Positions 18,117 through 29,414 of a stretch of DNA of 64,000 nt are shown one piece after another. Within the stretch, counting starts at the first letter, position 1. Every line of letters begins with the position of its first letter. Made by a program: the position numbers and the translations under genes. The DNA is taken from NCBI GenBank assembly GCA_963803115.1, contig CAWDLN010000001.1, positions 186,001 through 250,000 on the forward strand, written 5' to 3'. A model generated the notes under the pieces. That model was not told the DNA's origin and did no database searches. It saw only the letters and a program-made list of their open reading frames with translations. Origin of the DNA: DATBGZ01 sp963803115. GTDB lineage: Bacteria; Actinomycetota; Actinomycetes; Mycobacteriales; Micromonosporaceae.

Positions 18117-18982
18117 GGATCCTCTACCGTGGCCCGCTGGCGAGCTGCAACTACGACTGCCCGTACTGCCCGTTCGCCAAGCGGCGGGACAGCGCCGCAA
18201 CAGCTGCACGCCGACCGCGCCGCGCTGGAGCGGTTCGTCGACTGGGTGCGCCGCAATCCGCACCACCATGGAACGTGTCGGTCTGTTCACGCCCGTGGGG
18301 CGAAGGGCTGACCCGCAGCTGGTACCGCAGCGCCATCGTGACCCTCTCCGGACTGTCGCATGTGGAGCGGGTGGCGATCCAGACCAATCTGGCGGGCCGA
18401 CTGACCTGGCTCTCGGCGGCCGATCCGTCCCGGGCGGCGCTGTGGGCGACGTACCACCCGGGCCAGGTCGCCCAGGAGCGATTCCTGCGCCAGTGCGCCG
18501 AGCTGGACCGGCATCGGGTCCGTTACTCGGTCGGCGTCGTCGGCCTGCCGGAGCATCTCGACGCTGCGCGGCGGCTCCGGAGCGCGCTGCCTGACGGTGT
18601 CTATCTCTGGGTCAACGCGGCCGAGGGCCACAAGTACGACGCCGCGGCGGAGGCGGCCTGGACCGCGCTGGACCCGCACTTCGGTTACAGCGTCCGCGCC
18701 GCACGACTCGGCCGCGGTAACGAGTGCCGGGCCGGCGAGACGGTCGTCTCGGTGCAGGGCGACGGCACGGTGCGACGGTGCCACTTCATCCCGACGCCGA
18801 TCGGCAATCTCTACGACGGCTCCTACCGCGACCAGCTTCGTCCACGGCCGTGCACCAACGCGATCTGCGACTGTCACATCGGCTACGTCCACCTCAAACG
18901 GCTCGGCCTGCACGAGCTGTTCGAGGGCGGCCTGTTGGAACGGATCCCGACCTGGGGTGCCCCAGCGGCCATCTTCCGCTGA
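18113..18982 (+). pseudogene. STM4011 family radical SAM protein, frameshifted near the N-terminus
   Basis: Begins RILYRGPLASCNYDCPYCPF with the CxxxCxxC motif. Compensating frame changes at about 18200-18265 (where LHADRAALERFVDWVRRNP appears in another frame) and 18275-18300 (restoring a VLFTPWGEG motif) interrupt the early part. From there the frame is open: GLTRSWYRSAIVTLS, ALWATYHPGQV, a C-terminal cysteine-rich segment (DGTVRRCHFIPTPIGNLY, CTNAICDCHIGYVHL) resembling the auxiliary cluster region of SPASM-like enzymes, to AAIFR. Coupled to STM4012 by ATGA. Two different radical SAM enzymes in one operon suggest sequential steps on one substrate. Confidence 0.82.
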
Positions 18983-19033
18983 ACCCCGCCGCCCCACCCA
19001 CCATTCTCCGCTGAACCCCGCCGCCCCACCCAC
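18975..19033. repeat. 32-bp tandem duplication at the STM4011 stop codon
   Basis: TCCGCTGAACCCCGCCGCC begins at 18975 and again at 19007, duplicating the last codons, the stop and the following pyrimidine-rich spacer. It fills the gap between the convergent STM4011 and DUF6745 genes. Confidence 0.85.
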
Positions 19034-19034
19034 G

Positions 19035-20063
19035 TCAGGTCTGGGCCAGCGGCGAGTACTCCTCCTCGGTAAGGCCGAACGTCCACGCCACTGCGGCTCG
19101 GGCGGTCCGGATCGACGGCGGCACGCGCAGGAAGTACGTGCGTCTCGTGCCATCCGGCTCTGGGGTGGAGTTCACCACCTCGACCATGACCAGCGGCTCA
19201 TCGTTGGGAAGCTCCGCCCGCCACAGCACTCCGGTCTCGTCGCTGTGCACCTTCTTCGCGTCACATTCGCGCAGATAGCGGTCGAACCCGTAGAACTCGA
19301 GCATCACCCGCCGTACTTCCGCGTTCTCCTCGGCCTGGATCCGCGCCACGTTGAGGTTGGGCAGCTCGGCCGCCACCTCCGGCGGGATCGGCATCCCGCG
19401 CCAGGCATAGAGCTGCCAACCGTCCGGATAGGACAGTGCGGGTCCCTCGCCGTGATGCAGCCGACCAACGTTGTCCCGGTGCAGCGCCACCGGACGCTCG
19501 GTGAGCACGGCGGCCCGCTCGTACGGCCACCACCACCCCGCCGACCGAGCCACTCGGGCCAGACCGGCCAGCTCCGACACGCCATCGAACGCCGTCAACC
19601 ATGCGCCGTCGTGCTGACCGTAGACCGCGTCGAGCAGCCGGAACCGGGCTCCGTCAAGGGATGCGAGGTCGGCCTCGACCCGGGAGCGGATCGGGGTCAC
19701 CAGGCGATCGGTGAGCAGCTGCCAGGTCCGTGCGCCGGCGGCGGCCCAGTACCGCGCCCAGCCGGCCGGACCCAGCCGGGCAACGAGATCGGCCCGGGCG
19801 CTGGCCCACGGCCGCGTCCGCACGGTGGCCCGGACCGACGCTCCGGTCTCGCCGGCGGCCATCAGTTCGTGGGCGGTACGGGCGCCCTCCGCGGGTGAAC
19901 CTCGCCACTCGATCCGCTCCGGTGCGGGCAGACCCGCGAGCTCGTACGCCTGCGCGACGCCGGCCTCGGCATCGGCCCGGTCGGCTGGAACCGCGGCGAG
20001 TCCAAGCGCAAGCCATCCATCGGCGCGGGCCGCGAGGGCCGCGTCGGTATCGGGCGAGGTCAT
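19035..20063 (-). CDS. DUF6745 domain-containing protein
   Basis: 342 residues. The C-terminal half carries LTERPVALHRDNVGRLHHGE followed by GPALSYPDGWQLYAWRG and an AEENAEVRRVMLEFYG helix, the layout I associate with DUF6745. The N-terminal half is alpha-helical and Ala-rich, with Trp-containing helices. Function unknown. The ATG at 20063 overlaps the TGA of the small gene upstream (ATGA), so both proteins are probably made together. It ends just beyond the STM4011 gene, facing it. Confidence 0.75.
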   Translation of the reverse strand: MTSPDTDAALAARADGWLALGLAAVPADRADAEAGVAQAYELAGLPAPERIEWRGSPAEGARTAHELMAAGETGASVRATVRTRPWASARADLVARLGPAGWARYWAAAGARTWQLLTDRLVTPIRSRVEADLASLDGARFRLLDAVYGQHDGAWLTAFDGVSELAGLARVARSAGWWWPYERAAVLTERPVALHRDNVGRLHHGEGPALSYPDGWQLYAWRGMPIPPEVAAELPNLNVARIQAEENAEVRRVMLEFYGFDRYLRECDAKKVHSDETGVLWRAELPNDEPLVMVEVVNSTPEPDGTRRTYFLRVPPSIRTARAAVAWTFGLTEEEYSPLAQT

Positions 20064-20383
20064 CAGTCGGCGACCGGGCGGATCGAGCCGGGAACGTACT
20101 CGCGTTGCCGCACCACCCGGTAGTAGCCGGCGGGCAGGCCGATCGTGCCGTGCTCCTCGTGGGTCACCCGGCCCTGGGCTCGTACATGCAGAAACATCGA
20201 CTGCAGGTCGTCGGGCAGACACAGCAACCGCAGTCCCTCGCCGCTGACGACATGAGCGTGGCCGGTCGCCTCACCGTAGGCGAGTACCAGCCGGCCGGAG
20301 CGGTCGCGCGGCGCCGGGATCACGTCAGCGGGAAGCTCGGATTCCTCGATCGGGACGATGAGCACATCACCCTGCCGATACAT
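20063..20383 (-). CDS. Small hypothetical protein coupled to DUF6745
   Basis: 106 residues, beginning YRQGDVLIVPIEE, with LVLAYGEATGHAHVVSGEGL and a GYYRVVRQREYVPG end. The pattern suggests a compact beta-rich fold. A strong GAGGAGGGGAC site precedes the ATG. No function known to me; the 4-bp overlap with the DUF6745 gene implies a two-component unit. Confidence 0.75.
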   Translation of the reverse strand: MYRQGDVLIVPIEESELPADVIPAPRDRSGRLVLAYGEATGHAHVVSGEGLRLLCLPDDLQSMFLHVRAQGRVTHEEHGTIGLPAGYYRVVRQREYVPGSIRPVAD

Positions 20384-20497
20384 GTCCCCTCCTCGCCGCC
20401 GTCAAACCGCGGGCCTTCTGCAGCCTACGGTGAGCGCGCAAGCGGTGGAACCATGGTGTGGGTCGGTAACCGCGACACCTGATCGGAGGGACGCCGA

Positions 20498-20869
20498 ATG
20501 GAAGACACGATTCGCCTCGTCACGCCAGGCGATCGCACCCCGGGTCCGCCCACGCCAGGGATGGACCGGCAACAAGCATTCTCGAGTGACGCTATGTGGT
20601 CCGGCTATGTCCGAACCGAGCCCGGGATGGTGTCGGGCTGGCATCATCACGGCGAATACGAGTCGGTGATCTACGTGCTTTCCGGGGCACTGCGGATGGA
20701 ATTCGGGCCGAGCGGGGAGTCCGTACTCGAGGCCAGCCCAGGTGACTTCATCGACGTGCCCAAGGGCGTCGTACACCGGGAGAGCAACCCGTCCGCAGAA
20801 CCAGCCGACATCATCGTCGTCCGAGCCGGCCATGGCGAATCGACGTTCAACGTCGCGAGCCCTGCCTGA
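20498..20869 (+). CDS. Cupin domain protein
   Basis: 123 residues forming a single small cupin. Motif 1 is GWHHHGEYESVIYVLSG (His-His-Glu metal ligands) and motif 2 is PGDFIDVPKGVVHRE (the last His ligand). GGAGGG sits 8 nt before the ATG. Single-domain cupins range from sugar isomerases to dioxygenases and sensors, so no substrate is assigned. It is monocistronic and divergent from the DUF6745 pair. Confidence 0.85.
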   Translation: MEDTIRLVTPGDRTPGPPTPGMDRQQAFSSDAMWSGYVRTEPGMVSGWHHHGEYESVIYVLSGALRMEFGPSGESVLEASPGDFIDVPKGVVHRESNPSAEPADIIVVRAGHGESTFNVASPA

Positions 20870-21164
20870 CCCTTTCGCCGATCTTGCGGAAATGCACGTA
20901 CTTCGATTTCTGCGAGCGCGCGCACTTCGACAACTTGGCGAGCTGGGAGGCTATTCAGCCGTGGTTGATGAGAGTCGCGGCGGCATCCCACGCTCGTGGG
21001 TCACCGGCCGGGACGTAGCGCCGCGTCGGTTGGGTCCGCCGTAGTAACTCCCGCATGGCCCAACGGTCGCCGCCTACGCGCCGCCGCTTTGCATCGGCCG
21101 AAAGAGCCTCGCGCTTGGCCCGCCTCGTGGGCCGGCGACGCGGCGGCCTCTCCACGCTGCCACG
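20870..21164. other. Degenerate region between the cupin gene and the lutC remnant
   Basis: About 295 bp with no supported gene. A minus-strand frame at 20955-21155 (66 codons, Arg-rich, ending AWDAAATLINHG) is the only one with protein-like character, but I cannot place it in a family and it has no clear ribosome binding site. Together with the following lutC fragment this looks like a decayed segment. Confidence 0.4.
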
Positions 21165-21405
21165 TGGGCACCATTGTTCTCGACGGCTCAGCCGATCAAG
21201 GACGTCGGGCGATCAGCCTGGTCCCAGACCGGCATGTCTGCGTGGTCCGGGCCGACCAGGTGGTCGAGACCGTACCGGAGCTACTGAACGGCTGGACCCG
21301 GTTCGACCGCTAACGTTCATCAGCGGTCCGTCGGCCACCAGCGACATCGAGCTGCAGCGCGTCGAGGGCGTGCACGGGCCGCGCACCCTCGTGGTAGTCC
21401 TCGTC
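21165..21405 (+). pseudogene. lutC: lutC (LUD domain) 3' remnant
   Basis: GTIVLDGSADQGRRAISLVP and RHVCVVRADQVVETVPEL, then after a frame change near 21300 RPLTFISGPSATSDIELQRV and EGVHGPRTLVVVLV, are the C-terminal LUD motifs of lactate utilisation protein C. The first half of the protein is missing, the frame is broken and the native stop is gone. No lutA or lutB is seen nearby. LutC works with LutAB in L-lactate oxidation; this copy cannot. Confidence 0.8.
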
Positions 21406-22105
21406 ATGTCTCCAGGTACGCCAACAGATCCCGTTTGACCACGCTCACATCCGACGACGAGAGGCCATAGCCATCCTCAGCCAGGGGCGTCGATGTCAAC
21501 TGTTGCAGTATCTGTTGCAGCGCGGCGTCCGGCACGGCCGGGAGCGCGAAGCGAATCCAGTCCACTGTGGACACGAGATCAGTGTCGGAAGGATCATGGC
21601 CGGTCCCGGCGTTGATGCCCACCTGAAGCGTTTCCGGAAGGTCGGATCGTGAGTAGCCACCCTCGAGGACCCATCCCTGTCCAGGCGACCGGCGCAGCAG
21701 GACGACGAGATGGCGCATACGCACCGCCCGCAACTCGATCCAACCCGCCTCTACCGTCGCCAGGCGAAGTGTCGACCGACCCAATCGGGTTGTCTTGCGC
21801 TCGGTGACCATCCCACGCACGTAGCCGACGGTGTAACCGATCCAGTTCTCCCGGCCGTTGTCGAGCATAGGTGCACGCAACAACAACCCGGTCAGGGACC
21901 AGTCGACCCCGGGCTTGTCGGTCGTTCGTCCAGTGGCCCGGACCCGAACCGTCACGGAGAAGTCGCCGCGTATCTGGCGGTAGAGAAAGAATCCACGATG
22001 CGTGTCGACCCAGGACATTCGGCCCGCGCGGACGGTGAGCGTGCCCGCAGTGGTGCCGCCTATGTCGACGGCGCTGGGCACGTCCGCCACGAGGTCGCCC
22101 TGCAT
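21404..22105 (-). CDS. DUF1349-like beta-sandwich protein
   Basis: 233 residues. The core (YRQIRGDFSVTVRVRATG, LTGLLLRAPMLDNGRENWIG, ERKTTRLGRSTL, WIELRAVRMRHLVVLLRRSP, LPETLQVGINAGTG) resembles the concanavalin-like fold of DUF1349 and related glycan-binding domains. A helical C-terminus of about 40 residues follows. No signal peptide is apparent from this start; a non-ATG start further upstream is possible. Its end overlaps the lutC remnant by 2 bp. Function unknown. Confidence 0.65.
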   Translation of the reverse strand: MQGDLVADVPSAVDIGGTTAGTLTVRAGRMSWVDTHRGFFLYRQIRGDFSVTVRVRATGRTTDKPGVDWSLTGLLLRAPMLDNGRENWIGYTVGYVRGMVTERKTTRLGRSTLRLATVEAGWIELRAVRMRHLVVLLRRSPGQGWVLEGGYSRSDLPETLQVGINAGTGHDPSDTDLVSTVDWIRFALPAVPDAALQQILQQLTSTPLAEDGYGLSSSDVSVVKRDLLAYLET

Positions 22106-22165
22106 GGCGGTCTACCGGTCGAGCGTGCCCGGGTCGTTTTCATACGTCAATGGAGAGGAGTCCAC

Positions 22166-22696
22166 GTGTTCGGCGAGGAAGCGCTGGCTCTGCTAAACAC
22201 CGAGCGTCCCGATGCGCCCGACAGGTTGGACAGCTCCTGGTTGTCGGTCACGCTGCCCGCGTGGGGAATCCAACCGCCGCGGCTGGTCACAGATCGGGAT
22301 CTGGCAGCGCTGCGTGAGGTGCGCACGCTGGTACGGCGACTTGCGCGGGTCGTGGCGGCCGGAAAAACGTTGTCCGCTAAGGACATCGGTGAATTCAACG
22401 CCGTACTCGGGGCCACGCCCACCCGCGCCGCGGTCGTGCCGGATGGCGATCGGTACCTGCTCGACATGACTCCGGTCGCAGCGGGGTGGTTGGAGGTCAC
22501 GATCCGCGAGGTGGTCGGCTCGTTCGCAGCGATGCTGCGCGTGGACCCGAGTCGGTTGCGAATCTGCGCGGCTCCGGGCTGCGAGACGGCGTTCTGGGAC
22601 GAAACGCGCAGCCGCACCCGTACCTGGTGTGACCCGCGCACGTGCGGCAACCGGGTTCGGGTCAGCCGGCACCGACAGGCGGGCCGTTCCCGGTAA
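22166..22696 (+). CDS. CGNR zinc finger / ABATE domain protein
   Basis: 176 residues. The N-terminal ABATE part (EEALALLNTERPDAPDRLD) precedes a C-terminal zinc finger: CAAPGCETAFWDETRSRTR, then WCDPRTCGNRVRVSRHR with the name-giving CGNR. This family is thought to be transcriptional regulators responding to stress. GTG start at 22166 with GAGAGGAG 8 nt upstream. It diverges from the DUF1349-like gene and may control it. Confidence 0.88.
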   Translation: MFGEEALALLNTERPDAPDRLDSSWLSVTLPAWGIQPPRLVTDRDLAALREVRTLVRRLARVVAAGKTLSAKDIGEFNAVLGATPTRAAVVPDGDRYLLDMTPVAAGWLEVTIREVVGSFAAMLRVDPSRLRICAAPGCETAFWDETRSRTRTWCDPRTCGNRVRVSRHRQAGRSR

Positions 22697-22699
22697 GGA

Positions 22700-23170
22700 T
22701 CAGGTCGTCGCTGCTACCGACGCCCCCGCGGCGGCCTGGCGATCCCATCTGGTCAACACGACAGCCACAGTGAAGATCTGCACCGGGATGGGCATCCCGG
22801 GCAGGTCCGCCTCGACATCGTTGCGCCACATGCTCGTTCGCCGGATCGAACCGACCTCCTGGTCGCCGACCACGAGCCGCTCCTCGTTTCGCCAGACCGA
22901 GGGACGGCGGAACCGGTACGCCTGGCCGCCCGCCGTGACTGTCCAGTCCCGCCGACCCATCTTGCCGGCGGTGGCGAGCACGGTGCCGGCGGCATCCGTC
23001 ATGGTGTATTCGGTCTCCCAGGCGTTGCCGCGCACCCGATAAGGCCGGCCGTCGAGACTGAACGTGCCACCGGCCCGCCAGGACGAACCGTCCCATGTGG
23101 TCACTCGCCGGCCATCTACTTCGATGTGGTAATTGTTCGACCAGACGCCCACCTTCGTGGCCTTCACCAT
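22700..23170 (-). CDS. Small beta-rich hypothetical protein (LOR/tubby-like)
   Basis: 156 residues from ATG 23170 (MVKATKVGVWSNNYHIEV); a GTG at 23191 is an alternative. The sequence alternates short strands (VTTWDGSSWRAGGTFSLDG, YRVRGNAWETEYTMTDAAGT, YRFRRPSVWRNEERLVVGDQ), suggesting a beta-barrel like LURP-one/tubby domains, and ends in a hydrophobic helix (PIPVQIFTVAVVLTRWD). I know similar actinobacterial proteins but no function. It converges with the CGNR gene and its start lies 68 bp left of the candidate retron RNA. Confidence 0.7.
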   Translation of the reverse strand: MVKATKVGVWSNNYHIEVDGRRVTTWDGSSWRAGGTFSLDGRPYRVRGNAWETEYTMTDAAGTVLATAGKMGRRDWTVTAGGQAYRFRRPSVWRNEERLVVGDQEVGSIRRTSMWRNDVEADLPGMPIPVQIFTVAVVLTRWDRQAAAGASVAATT

Positions 23171-23237
23171 GCGATCGATGCTATCCGCCACCGCAAGGGC
23201 ACCCTTGGCCCGGCGCGGCGGCTAGTCTGGCGCGGTG

Positions 23238-23403
23238 GCAGCGCGTCCCGAGCAGACCGGCAGCCGTCGTTCGCGACGGTCTTACGGTCGCTCCGGGGTA
23301 ACCCCGGGGGCGTTCCAGGTATCACCGCACACCACCGCATGCGCGCCCCGGCGTTTCACGCTGCTATGCGCACGCACGACGAGGACACGTCGGGACGCGC
23401 TGC
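23238..23403 (+). ncRNA. Candidate retron msr-msd RNA
   Basis: A perfect 14-bp inverted repeat, GCAGCGCGTCCCGA (23238-23251) and TCGGGACGCGCTGC (23390-23403), brackets 138 nt, matching the a1/a2 arms of retrons. Directly at the end of a1 is AGC, the usual context of the branching guanosine. Inside lie a hairpin CCGTCG-TTCG-CGACGG (about 23263-23278), an 8-bp stem with a 3-nt TAA loop (23291-23309), and a long imperfect hairpin (23337-23375: GCATGCGC with GCGCACGC, inner GCGT-TTC-ACGC). The segment ends 15 nt before the reverse transcriptase start. Boundaries of msr and msd cannot be set by eye. Confidence 0.72.
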
Positions 23404-23418
23404 TCCCACCCGGGACCG

Positions 23419-24879
23419 ATGGACCCTGACGGCGAAGTCCCCGACCGGGCCGTGGAGGCCGCGGCCCAAGCTGCGGCTCGGGCGGCGCGTCAGGCCTACC
23501 GCGTGGAGATGCGCCTAGCCGAATGGGCCGATCGGCGGGCGGTGACGGTCGGCGCCGGGCCGCGCGGCAACCAAGTCGCCACGGCGCTCGCGGACGCGTA
23601 TCTGGCCGCGGGCGAATGGCGGCGGCCCGCCCTCATGGCGGCCACCCGCGACGTGCTCGGGACCGCGCCACGGTGGATCCGCGATGTCCTCGACGAGGTC
23701 CTCGGCGCCTATCACCGTCCACCGACCGACCGGCCCCGAGAGTTCGCCCGGTTCATCGCCCGACTGCGTACGTTCCGGGTCGATGTCCCCGGCGCGCCCG
23801 GTGCCTCACCGAACGCCAAGCCGTTACGGATCCACGGTCGTATGGTTACGCCGACCACCACGGTGCGACGGCCGTTCCAGACTCCCCTGCTCGACAACGT
23901 GGCGGATCTGGCCGCCTGGCTCGGACTGTCCATTTTGGAGCTTGACTGGTACGCCGACCGCCGGGGGATGAACCGCCACGCTTCCGACCGGCGCCTGCGG
24001 CACTACTGGTACCTCTGGCTCAACGGCCGTCTTATCGAGGCGCCAAAGCCTCGCCTGAGGGCTCTTCAACGGTTGGTCCTGGACGACCTCCTAGGTGCCA
24101 TTCCAGTGCATCCGGCCGCGCATGGTTTCGTACCCGCCCGCTCTCCGCACACATTCGCGGCACCGCATTCCGGCCAGCCCATGGTGATCCGACTGGATGT
24201 CACGTCCTTCTTCGCATCGGTCACGGCGACTCGGGTGTACGGGCTGTTCCGGGCAGCCGGCTATCCCGAACCGGTGGCGCACACTCTCACCGCCCTGTGC
24301 ACCACCCGCACCCCGCCGGCCGTCGTTCGCACCGCGCCCGCCCACGTACCCGATCGCGACTATCGCCTCGCCCTCTTGCGAACGCCACACCTGCCGCAGG
24401 GTGCGCCGACCTCGCCCGCGCTCGCGAACCTGTGCGCATTCCGTCTGGACCGCAGGCTCTTTGGTCTGGCCGAGGTCTACAGGGCTCGCTACACGCGGTA
24501 TGCCGACGATCTTGCCTTCTCGGGCTCCCTCAGCCGGTCGGGCGCGGCGCGCTTCGTTGAGCGGGTGGGCGAGATCCTCGCGGACGAGGGCTTCCGGCTC
24601 AACTCGGCGAAGACCCGCATCCGCGGTACGGGCGACCGCCAGGCGCTCGCGGGGCTGGTCGTCAACTCGCGACCGGCGGTTCCGCGGGAGGAGTACGACG
24701 CCCTTCGCGCACTACTACACAACGCGATCCACACCGGCCTCGAGGAGCAGAACCGCGACGGCCACGCCGACTTCGCGGCCCACGTGGCCGGCCGAATCGC
24801 CTGGGTCGGACAAGGACGCCCCGCCCGCGCCGCCAAACTGCAGGCGCTGTTCGTACGGGCGCTGGGCGCCTCGGGGTAG
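23419..24879 (+). CDS. Retron-type reverse transcriptase
   Basis: 486 residues. About 150 N-terminal residues are helical and unassigned. The RT core follows: RHYWYLWLNGRLIEAPKPRL, HPAAHGFVPARSPHTFAAPH (the retron NAxxH region as FAAPH), IRLDVTSFFASV (catalytic Asp about 260), LPQGAPTSPALANL, RYTRYADDLAFSGS (YADD, Asp about 363-364), and LAGLVVNSRPAVP (the VTG region as LAG). These are retron, not group II intron, features; there is no maturase or HNH domain. No good ribosome binding site precedes ATG 23419. No separate toxin or effector gene follows, so the N-terminal extension may serve that role. Retrons act in anti-phage defence. Confidence 0.88.
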   Translation: MDPDGEVPDRAVEAAAQAAARAARQAYRVEMRLAEWADRRAVTVGAGPRGNQVATALADAYLAAGEWRRPALMAATRDVLGTAPRWIRDVLDEVLGAYHRPPTDRPREFARFIARLRTFRVDVPGAPGASPNAKPLRIHGRMVTPTTTVRRPFQTPLLDNVADLAAWLGLSILELDWYADRRGMNRHASDRRLRHYWYLWLNGRLIEAPKPRLRALQRLVLDDLLGAIPVHPAAHGFVPARSPHTFAAPHSGQPMVIRLDVTSFFASVTATRVYGLFRAAGYPEPVAHTLTALCTTRTPPAVVRTAPAHVPDRDYRLALLRTPHLPQGAPTSPALANLCAFRLDRRLFGLAEVYRARYTRYADDLAFSGSLSRSGAARFVERVGEILADEGFRLNSAKTRIRGTGDRQALAGLVVNSRPAVPREEYDALRALLHNAIHTGLEEQNRDGHADFAAHVAGRIAWVGQGRPARAAKLQALFVRALGASG

Positions 24880-24998
24880 CCAGAAATTCACGTCAGCGCG
24901 GCGCACGGAAGATGTCGTACCTGAGGTCGACACTGAACTGCCGGGCGCGACGAGGCGAGGACACGGATCACTACGGGTTGACACCTCGGCCGCTGCCG

Positions 24999-25046
24999 AC
25001 GCAAGATGTAGTAGTTGCACTCGTGTAATTTACCAAGTACTTGGGT
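24999..25046 (+). promoter_or_regulatory. Tandem NrdR-box candidates upstream of nrdJ
   Basis: ACGCAAGATGTAGTAG (24999-25014) resembles the NrdR box, and a perfect palindrome CCAAGTACTTGG (25033-25044, within 25031-25046) lies 32 bp away centre to centre, the three-helical-turn spacing typical of NrdR sites. A TTGACA (24978-24983) could be the -35 of a promoter whose -10 overlaps the first box. NrdR represses ribonucleotide reductase genes when dATP is high. Confidence 0.6.
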
Positions 25047-25216
25047 ATCACAGCTTCAGATGACAGACCGGCGGCGCAGGCCATGCCGGGCGACGGAGGC
25101 TGGAAACAGACCACTGGCGAGACGAGGGAGAGGGGCGCCGCCATGCGCAGGCTGCCGCGAACTCACAGCCGTCGCCGAACCGCGTAGACGCAAACGATCA
25201 ACGCTAGGGAGAGCAC

Positions 25217-29332
<4,116 letters not shown>

Positions 29333-29349
29333 TCGTCGATCGGGCCGTG

Positions 29350-29405
29350 GATCTTGGGCGAATGCGCATGATCGGAGATCGACTCACGCGCATTCGCCCA
29401 AGATC
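29350..29405. terminator. Bidirectional 18-bp hairpin between nrdJ and the EamA gene
   Basis: GATCTTGGGCGAATGCGC (29350-29367) and GCGCATTCGCCCAAGATC (29388-29405) are perfect complements with a 20-nt loop. It lies in the gap of two converging genes, suiting a two-way terminator, and is a repeat-family member (see 13878-13933). Confidence 0.85.
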
Positions 29406-29414
29406 GCGTAGGGG

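Noticed and set aside
23221..24879. Group II intron or diversity-generating retroelement interpretation of the RT
   Set aside because: No maturase X domain, HNH domain or ribozyme domain V, and no template/variable repeat pair was noticed; the RT motifs fit retrons better.
25040..25216. Possible cobalamin riboswitch in the nrdJ leader
   Set aside because: A B12 switch would make sense for a class II reductase, but I cannot find the conserved B12 box or the full set of core elements; only loose GC-rich stems are present.
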